Part shown: positions 56,585-64,000 of the stretch, one piece after another
Layout of the letters: every line of letters starts with the position of its first letter
Position numbering within the stretch: the first letter of the stretch is position 1
Translations under genes and position numbers: made by a program
Origin: Blastococcus haudaquaticus
GTDB lineage: Bacteria; Actinomycetota; Actinomycetes; Mycobacteriales; Geodermatophilaceae
Reading direction: 5' to 3'
DNA: 64,000 bases
NCBI RefSeq assembly: GCF_900230285.1
Contig: NZ_OCNK01000005.1
Location: 62,001 to 126,000 of the forward strand
Notes under the pieces: model-generated
Databases searched by the model: none
What the model was told of the DNA's origin: nothing
What the model saw: only the letters and a program-made list of their open reading frames with translations

Positions 56585-56661
56585 GCGGGCCGTGACTGGC
56601 GCGTCGAGGTGGGCCACCACCGGGGAGCGGCCTGGACCATCCCGCCGTGCGCCTGGGCACC
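56585..56661 (+). ncRNA. ZTP riboswitch (pfl motif)
   Basis: The 77-nt leader before glyA carries all three conserved blocks of the pfl/ZTP aptamer in order: CGTGACTGGCG (56591-56601), CACCGGGGAGCGG (from 56618) and CGCCTGGGCA (56650-56659). The pairs GGTGGGCC/CACC form the hairpin, and the last block makes the pseudoknot. ZTP reports a shortage of 10-formyl-THF; it normally turns on genes of one-carbon metabolism. The switch sits about 18 nt before the glyA ribosome site AGGAG, so control is likely at translation. Confidence 0.9.
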
Positions 56662-56689
56662 TTCCCGACGTCTCGCGCAGGAGCCCCTC

Positions 56690-58138
56690 ATGACCTCTCC
56701 CTTCGACAGCTCGGCCGCGTCGGCCGCCTACCGCAACGCCCTCCAGGTGATCGGCGCCGTGGAGCCCCGGGTCGCCGACGCGATCGGCCAGGAGCTGGCC
56801 GACCAGCGGGCGTCGCTGAAGCTGATCGCCAGCGAGAACTACGCCAGCCCGGCGGTGCTGCTCACCATGGGCAACTGGTTCAGCGACAAGTACGCCGAGG
56901 GGACCGTCGGGCACCGCTTCTACGCGGGTTGCCAGAACGTCGACACGGTCGAGGCCCTGGCCGCCGAGCACGCCCGGGAGCTGTTCGGCGCGCCGTACGC
57001 CTACGTCCAGCCGCACTCGGGCATCGACGCGAACCTGGTCGCCTTCTGGGCGGTCCTGGCCCAGCGGGTCGAGCTGCCGGCGCTGCAGCAGGCCGGCGCG
57101 AAGCACGTCAACGACCTCACCGACGCGGACTGGTCGACCCTGCGCCGGGCGCTCGGTGACCAGCGGATGCTCGGCATGTCGCTGGACGCCGGCGGCCACC
57201 TGACGCACGGATTCCGTCCCAACATCAGCGGCAAGATGTTCGAGCAGTCCTCCTACGGCACCGACCCCGGTACCGGCCTGCTCGACTACGACGCCGTCCG
57301 GGCCCGCGCCCGGGAGTTCCGGCCGCTGATCCTCATGGCCGGCTACTCCGCCTTCCCGCGGCGGGTGAACTTCGCGACCATGCGCGAGATCGCCGACGAG
57401 GTGGGCGCGACGCTCGTCGTCGACATGGCGCACTTCGCCGGGCTCGTCGCCGGCAAGGTGCTCACCGGTGACTTCGACCCGGTCCCGCACGCCCACATCG
57501 TCACCAGCACCAGCCACAAGTCGCTCCGCGGCCCGCGCGGCGGCTTCGTCCTCGCCCAGCCGGAGTTCGCCGACGCCGTCGACCGCGGCTGCCCGATGGT
57601 GCTCGGCGGGCCGCTCCCCCACGTGATGGCCGCCAAGGCCGTCGCGTTCGCGGAGGCCCGCCGGCCGGCCTTCGCCGAGTACGCGCAGGACGTCGTCGAC
57701 AACGCCGTCGCGCTCGCCGACGGTCTGCGCAAGCGCGGGGTGTCGCTCGTCACCGACGGCACCGACAACCACCTCGTGCTGCTGGATGTCACGTCCTTCG
57801 GCCTCACCGGGCGACAGGCCGAGTCGGCCCTGCTGGACGCCGGCATCGTCACCAACCGCAACGCGGTCCCGGCCGACCCCAACGGCGCCTGGTACACCTC
57901 CGGCGTCCGCATCGGCACGCCGGCGCTCACCACGCGCGGCTTCGGCACGGCCGACTTCGACCGCGTCGCCGAGCTCATCGCCGACGTGCTCGGCGGCACC
58001 ACGCCGACGACGACGTCCTCGGGTGAGGCGTCCCGCGCCAAGTACACCCTCACCGAGGGGCTCGCCGATCGGACCCGCGCGGCCGCCGCCGAGCTGCTCG
58101 ACGCGCACCCCCTCTACCCCGGCCTGGACCTCGGGTGA
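56690..58138 (+). CDS. glyA: Serine hydroxymethyltransferase (long form)
   Basis: PLP enzyme making glycine and 5,10-methylene-THF from serine and THF. The 482-residue protein has [23 protein letters not shown] and [13 protein letters not shown] with K277 the PLP lysine. It is about 60 residues longer than most bacterial GlyA. The extra part includes [20 protein letters not shown] and [18 protein letters not shown]. This resembles the SHMT type I recall from Chlamydia and some spirochaetes, rather than the usual 420-residue form. AGGAG lies 6 nt before the ATG at 56690. Controlled by the ZTP riboswitch. Confidence 0.95.
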   Translation: MTSPFDSSAASAAYRNALQVIGAVEPRVADAIGQELADQRASLKLIASENYASPAVLLTMGNWFSDKYAEGTVGHRFYAGCQNVDTVEALAAEHARELFGAPYAYVQPHSGIDANLVAFWAVLAQRVELPALQQAGAKHVNDLTDADWSTLRRALGDQRMLGMSLDAGGHLTHGFRPNISGKMFEQSSYGTDPGTGLLDYDAVRARAREFRPLILMAGYSAFPRRVNFATMREIADEVGATLVVDMAHFAGLVAGKVLTGDFDPVPHAHIVTSTSHKSLRGPRGGFVLAQPEFADAVDRGCPMVLGGPLPHVMAAKAVAFAEARRPAFAEYAQDVVDNAVALADGLRKRGVSLVTDGTDNHLVLLDVTSFGLTGRQAESALLDAGIVTNRNAVPADPNGAWYTSGVRIGTPALTTRGFGTADFDRVAELIADVLGGTTPTTTSSGEASRAKYTLTEGLADRTRAAAAELLDAHPLYPGLDLG

Positions 58139-58247
58139 TCCTCGGGCAGTGACGAAACCCACCTGAGGGCGGAGACCACCATTCGCACCAGGAGCCACGG
58201 CGGCCCCCCGTACCGCGTGGTTGAACGACCTCTGCCCGTCGCGCTCC

Positions 58248-58253
58248 TACACT
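58248..58253 (+). promoter_or_regulatory. -10 box of the PASTA kinase gene
   Basis: TACACT lies 7 nt before the GTG at 58261, a leaderless arrangement. A TTGAAC at 58221-58226 is 21 bp upstream, longer than the ideal spacing. Confidence 0.5.
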
Positions 58254-58260
58254 CGCTCGG

Positions 58261-60258
58261 GTGGACACAGCCGTGACCGACCCCGTGGTGGGCCTGGTCC
58301 TCGAAGGGCGCTATCGCCTCGAGGAGCGGCTCGCGCGCGGCGGCATGTCCACCGTCTACGCGGCGACCGACCTGCGGCTGCACAAGACCGTCGCCGTGAA
58401 GGTCATGGCCGAGCACCTCGCCCACGACCCGACGTTCGTCGACCGGTTCACCCGCGAGGCCCGCGCCGCGGCCATGCTCAGTCACACGAACGTCGTGGGC
58501 GTCAGCGACCAGGGCAGCGACCAGGGCCTGGTCTTCCTGGTCATGGAGCTCGTCCGTGGTCGCACGCTGCGCGACCTGCTCACCGCCCGCGGCCGGCTGA
58601 CCGTCGCCGAGGCGTTCGCCGTCCTCGAACCGATGCTCGCCGGGCTCACCGCCGCCCACCGGGCCGGGATCGTGCACCGCGACATCAAGCCCGAGAACGT
58701 GCTGATCGGTGTCGACGGGGTCGTGAAGGTGGCCGACTTCGGGCTCGCCCGGGCCGTCGTCGGCACCGGGACGGCGCAGGCGAGCCAGACCGGCGGCGTG
58801 CTGATCGGCACCGTCGCCTACCTGTCACCCGAGCAGCTCGAGCGCGGGCGGGCCGACGCGCGCAGCGACATCTACGCCGCCGGCATCGTGCTGTACGAGA
58901 TGCTCACCGGCCATCCGCCGTACGGCGGGGACACGCCGCTGGCCGTGGCCTACCAGCACGTCCACCACGACGTCCCGGCGCCGTCCGCGGAGGTCACGGG
59001 CCTCCCCTGGGCCGTCGACGAGCTGGTCGCCCGCACCACCCGCCGCGACCCGTCGGGCCGCCCGCTGGACGCGGGGGCGTTCCTCGCCGAGCTCGGCCAC
59101 GTGCGCAAGGACCTCGGCATCGAGCCGGTGCCCGTGCCGACCGGCCGGAGCACCGCGGGCCCGCAGACGCTGCGCCCGACCAACCGGCCCACCCGCCCCC
59201 GGCACCCGAGCGACCCGGGCACCGCCGTGCTCGGCAGCCAGCGCACCGACCGCACCGACCGCACCGGGCGCACGAGCATGCTGCCGGCCGTGGGCGCGGG
59301 CCCCACGATGAACGTGAACGGCCGACGGCCGGCCGGGCTGGAACGGCCCCGCCCCGGTGTGCCGCAGCACATCCGCCGCCGCCGGGCCCGCTTCGCCGTC
59401 GCGCTCGTGCTGCTGCTCGTCATCACCATCGGGGCCATCGGCTGGTGGCTCGGCAGCGGCCGCTGGACCGAGATCCCCGAGCTCGTCGGCAAGGACCAGG
59501 CCGCCGCCATCGACCTGCTGCAGCAGTCCGGTCTCGACCCCGACTGCTGCGAGGAGGTCTGGAGCGAGGAGTTCCCCGCCGGCGCGGTCATGTCGATCGA
59601 CCCCGAGCCCGGCGAGGCCATCCGCGGCACCGACGTCCGGCTCACCGTCTCCAAGGGCCCGGAGCGATTCGTCGTCCCGACCGAGATGGTCAGCCGACCG
59701 TACGACGAGGTCGTGGCCCAGCTGCAGGAGACGGTGCCCATCCAGCTGACCAAGGCCGACGAGTACGACGACACCCTCGCTCCGGGGCAGGTCATCCGCT
59801 TCGAGCCGCCCGCCGGCACGAAACTGCCCCGGGACTCCGTCGTCACCGTCGTCGTCAGCGCCGGCCGCGCCCCGGTGGCCGTCCCCGACGTGACCGGTCA
59901 GAGCCCGGAGCAGGCGCAGGCCAACCTCGAGAGCCTCGGTTTCACCGTCGCCCGCGGCCCGGACGCCCGCAGCACCGCCGTCGACAAGGGTGAGGTGATG
60001 GCCGTGAGCCCGGGCCCGGCCGACGGACCCGTCGCCCACGGCAGCGAGATCACCATCGTCGTCTCCGCCGGCGTCCCGCTGGTCGCCGTGCCGAACGTCG
60101 TGGGCATGAAGGAGGACGAGGCCGCCGCCGCGCTGCGGGCCGCCGGCCTCACCGTCGACGCGACCAAGTTCTTCGGCAACAAGGTGCGCCAGCAGACCCC
60201 CGCTGCCGGCGAGAGCGTCGAGCAGGGCACGTCGGTCAAGATCCTGGTGGCCTTCTAG
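58261..60258 (+). CDS. PASTA-domain Ser/Thr protein kinase
   Basis: A 665-residue membrane kinase of the PknB/Stk1 type, with a cytoplasmic kinase domain (about 12-285) and extracellular muropeptide sensor. The Gly loop is ARGGMSTVY, K47 the ATP lysine, HRD at 139-141 and DFG at 159-161, all catalytic. An activation segment with GTVAYLSPEQ follows. After a Pro/Thr-rich linker comes one helix (about 378-398) and four PASTA domains of about 66 residues each: WTEIPELVG, VPTEMVSRPYDEV, VAVPDVTGQSPEQA and VAVPNVVGMKEDEA. Such kinases control wall synthesis and division; Wag31 and FtsZ-linked proteins are common substrates. It is a single gene; nfo follows after 2 bp. Confidence 0.95.
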   Translation: MDTAVTDPVVGLVLEGRYRLEERLARGGMSTVYAATDLRLHKTVAVKVMAEHLAHDPTFVDRFTREARAAAMLSHTNVVGVSDQGSDQGLVFLVMELVRGRTLRDLLTARGRLTVAEAFAVLEPMLAGLTAAHRAGIVHRDIKPENVLIGVDGVVKVADFGLARAVVGTGTAQASQTGGVLIGTVAYLSPEQLERGRADARSDIYAAGIVLYEMLTGHPPYGGDTPLAVAYQHVHHDVPAPSAEVTGLPWAVDELVARTTRRDPSGRPLDAGAFLAELGHVRKDLGIEPVPVPTGRSTAGPQTLRPTNRPTRPRHPSDPGTAVLGSQRTDRTDRTGRTSMLPAVGAGPTMNVNGRRPAGLERPRPGVPQHIRRRRARFAVALVLLLVITIGAIGWWLGSGRWTEIPELVGKDQAAAIDLLQQSGLDPDCCEEVWSEEFPAGAVMSIDPEPGEAIRGTDVRLTVSKGPERFVVPTEMVSRPYDEVVAQLQETVPIQLTKADEYDDTLAPGQVIRFEPPAGTKLPRDSVVTVVVSAGRAPVAVPDVTGQSPEQAQANLESLGFTVARGPDARSTAVDKGEVMAVSPGPADGPVAHGSEITIVVSAGVPLVAVPNVVGMKEDEAAAALRAAGLTVDATKFFGNKVRQQTPAAGESVEQGTSVKILVAF

Positions 60259-60260
60259 CG

Positions 60261-61166
60261 GTGCAGCTCGTTCGTTCCTCGCCCCCGATCGGGGCGCACA
60301 TCCAGATCAAGGGCGGCCTCGCCACGGGCGGCCTGTCCTACACCGACGCCGTCGGCGCCCGCGCGGTGCAGGTCTTCGTCGGCAACCCGCGCGGCTGGAA
60401 GCTGACCGCAGGCGATCCGAAGCAGGACGCCCGGTTCGTCGAGGGGTGCGCCGAGCGAGGTGTGCCGTCGTTCATCCACACCCCCTTCCTGGTCAACGTC
60501 GGCTCCCCCACCGAGGCAACGGTCGAGCAGTCCATCGCCTCCATCGCCCACAACCTGGCCCGGGGCGAGCAGCTGGGGTGCTCCGGGGTCGTCGTCCACG
60601 CCGGGTCGGCCGTCGGCGAGGACCGCTACGAGATCGCGCTGCGCCAGTTGCACGAGCGGCTGCTGCCGGTGCTCGACGGGCTGCCGCTCAACGGCCCCCG
60701 CCTGCTGATCGAGCCGACCGCCGGCGGCGGCAAGGCACTGGCGGCGACGGTCGAGGACCTCGGGCCCTACTTCGCCGCGCTGGAGGACCACCCGCTCGTC
60801 GGGGTCTGCTTCGACACCTGCCACGCGTGGGCCGCCGGGCACGACCTCGCCGTCCCGGGCGGGATGACGGCGACGCTCGACGCGCTGACCGCGACCGTGG
60901 GACCCGGCCGGCTCGGGCTGGTGCACGCCAACGACTCCCTCGACGAGTGCGGCTCCAAGCGCGACCGGCACACGACCATCGGCGAGGGCTCGATCGGGGT
61001 GGCGCCGTTCGCGGAGCTGCTGGCCCACCCGTCGACGTCCGGCGTCCCGGTGGTCGTGGAGACGCCGTCCGAACGCGACGGCTCGCCGTCCCTGGGGCAC
61101 AAGCGCGACATCGAGCTGCTGTGCAGCCTGCGCGACGGCGTGCTGCTGGAGTCCCCCGCCGCCTGA
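60261..61166 (+). CDS. nfo: Endonuclease IV (AP endonuclease)
   Basis: Zinc-dependent repair nuclease that cuts 5' of abasic sites. The 301-residue TIM barrel has the metal residues in FIHTPFLVN, VVVHAGSAVG, LLIEPTAGGGK, GVCFDTCHAWAAGHD, LVHANDSLDECGSKRDRHTTIGEG and VVVETPSERDG. Family length is normal. It starts 2 bp after the PASTA kinase stop and may be co-transcribed with it, though the genes have no clear functional link. Confidence 0.95.
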   Translation: MQLVRSSPPIGAHIQIKGGLATGGLSYTDAVGARAVQVFVGNPRGWKLTAGDPKQDARFVEGCAERGVPSFIHTPFLVNVGSPTEATVEQSIASIAHNLARGEQLGCSGVVVHAGSAVGEDRYEIALRQLHERLLPVLDGLPLNGPRLLIEPTAGGGKALAATVEDLGPYFAALEDHPLVGVCFDTCHAWAAGHDLAVPGGMTATLDALTATVGPGRLGLVHANDSLDECGSKRDRHTTIGEGSIGVAPFAELLAHPSTSGVPVVVETPSERDGSPSLGHKRDIELLCSLRDGVLLESPAA

Positions 61167-61173
61167 CGGCGGG
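61155..61173. terminator. Hairpin overlapping the nfo stop codon
   Basis: CCCGCCG (61155-61161) pairs with CGGCGGG (61167-61173); the nfo TGA is in the 5-nt loop. A second, longer-range inverted repeat, GCGATGTCCC (61176-61185) with GGGACATCGC (61223-61232), follows. Both lie between convergent nfo and the aldolase gene. Confidence 0.5.
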
Positions 61174-61250
61174 AGGCGATGTCCCTCCGGCGGACATGCC
61201 CAGGCCCAGAGTGCCCGGCTCGGGGACATCGCTGCCCGCGGCGGTCCAGG

Positions 61251-63631
<2,381 letters not shown>

Positions 63632-64000
63632 TCAGCCGAAGAAGACCTCTGCTTCCGCGTACCGCTCGGCAGGCACCAGCTTGAGCTGCGCCGTCGCGGC
63701 GCTCAGCGGCACGCGCACGATGTCGGTCCCCCGCAGCGCGACCATCACCCCCGACTGTCCGTCGTGGACGGCGTCGACGGCGGCGAGGCCGAACCGCGTC
63801 GCGAGCACCCGGTCGAACGGCGAGGGAGTGCCGCCGCGCTGGATGTGCCCGAGGACGACGGCCCGCGCCTCGCGCCCGGTGCGCTCCTCGATCAGCGACG
63901 CCAGGGCCTGACCGATGCCGCCGAGCCGCACGTGCCCGAACGCGTCCTTCTCGCCGGTGGAGGTGCTCAGGTCGCCGTCCTTGGGCTTCGCGCCCTCGGA
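63632..64000 (-). CDS. pfkA: 6-phosphofructokinase, C-terminal part (partial)
   Basis: The last 122 codons; the gene continues past the right edge. In order from the break it reads SEGAKPKDG, DAFGHVRLGGIGQALASLIEERTGREARAVVLGHIQRGGTPSPFDRVLATRFG, and ends VFFG. The GHIQRGG-x-PxxxDR block is the fructose-6-phosphate site of PfkA. The actinobacterial ATP- or pyrophosphate-dependent group cannot be told apart from this part. Its stop is 27 bp before the aroG start, in the same direction, so the two could be one transcript. Confidence 0.93.
   Translation of the reverse strand, partial: SEGAKPKDGDLSTSTGEKDAFGHVRLGGIGQALASLIEERTGREARAVVLGHIQRGGTPSPFDRVLATRFGLAAVDAVHDGQSGVMVALRGTDIVRVPLSAATAQLKLVPAERYAEAEVFFG

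Noticed and set aside
61176-61232. Long-loop inverted repeat as an attachment site or RNA gene
   Set aside because: The 37-nt loop has no further structure, and position between convergent stops fits a terminator.

Overview
This window comes from the chromosome of a very GC-rich actinobacterium. The evidence is the wag31-sepF-ftsZ part of a division and cell-wall (dcw) cluster, a mycobacterial-type adenosine kinase, an Rv2175c-type DNA-binding protein, DUF3040, DnaE2 with actinobacterial LexA boxes, and GTG starts overlapping upstream TGA codons. The carotenoid genes and general content suggest Geodermatophilaceae (Blastococcus, Geodermatophilus, Modestobacter); that family placement is inference. 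I saw no tRNA or rRNA gene, mobile element or CRISPR array. Nearly all the sequence is coding.

Layout. Positions 1-4170: the edge of a cation/proton antiporter gene, ileS, and a small membrane protein. Positions 4231-23171 (all minus): wag31, yggT, sepF, yggS, pgeF, ftsZ, ftsQ, murC, murG, ftsW, mraY, murF, murE, ftsI, ftsL, rsmH, mraZ. Many of these overlap by 4 nt. murD is missing from its usual place between mraY and ftsW. mraZ is preceded by five 10-bp repeats that look like its own operator, and rsmH has a long leader with three hairpins sharing one loop sequence. Positions 23442-28179: a MoxR ATPase, DUF58 and transglutaminase operon. Positions 28275-32816: DUF3040, dinB with a perfect LexA box and, divergent from it, a gene for a (DGGA)n repeat peptide followed by a JmjC-type cupin oxygenase and a thioredoxin-like [2Fe-2S] protein. 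The last three genes are the best candidate here for an undescribed system.

Positions 32821-35721: a phosphodiesterase, a methyltransferase, a glyoxalase-fold protein and a small membrane protein. Positions 35734-40463: a LexA-boxed operon DUF6504-HEPN-dnaE2, without imuA or imuB. Positions 40570-45326: a YbaK editing protein, a GNAT protein and three carotenoid-modifying genes (CrtO-like, CruF-like, glycosyltransferase). Positions 45301-50582: a hydrolase, a flavin reductase, adenosine kinase, a CDP-alcohol phosphotransferase, an unknown protein and metF. Positions 50831-55061: the core carotenoid genes (prenyl diphosphate synthase, crtI, crtB, and crtYc/crtYd on the other strand). Positions 55104-64000: an Rv2175c-like regulator divergent from a 2-hydroxy-acid oxidase, a ZTP riboswitch with glyA, a PASTA kinase, nfo, a threonine aldolase, class II DAHP synthase and the end of pfkA.

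How the genes work together. The window joins peptidoglycan precursor synthesis, septum assembly and a PASTA kinase that elsewhere regulates cell-wall growth. It also holds two LexA-controlled translesion polymerases, an AP endonuclease, and a pathway from isoprenoid to a probable keto- and glycosylated C40 carotenoid, a combination that would suit a desiccation- and radiation-exposed bacterium. Many genes that begin a transcript have a TANNNT box only 6-9 nt before the start codon, so leaderless mRNAs appear common; I used this to choose several starts.
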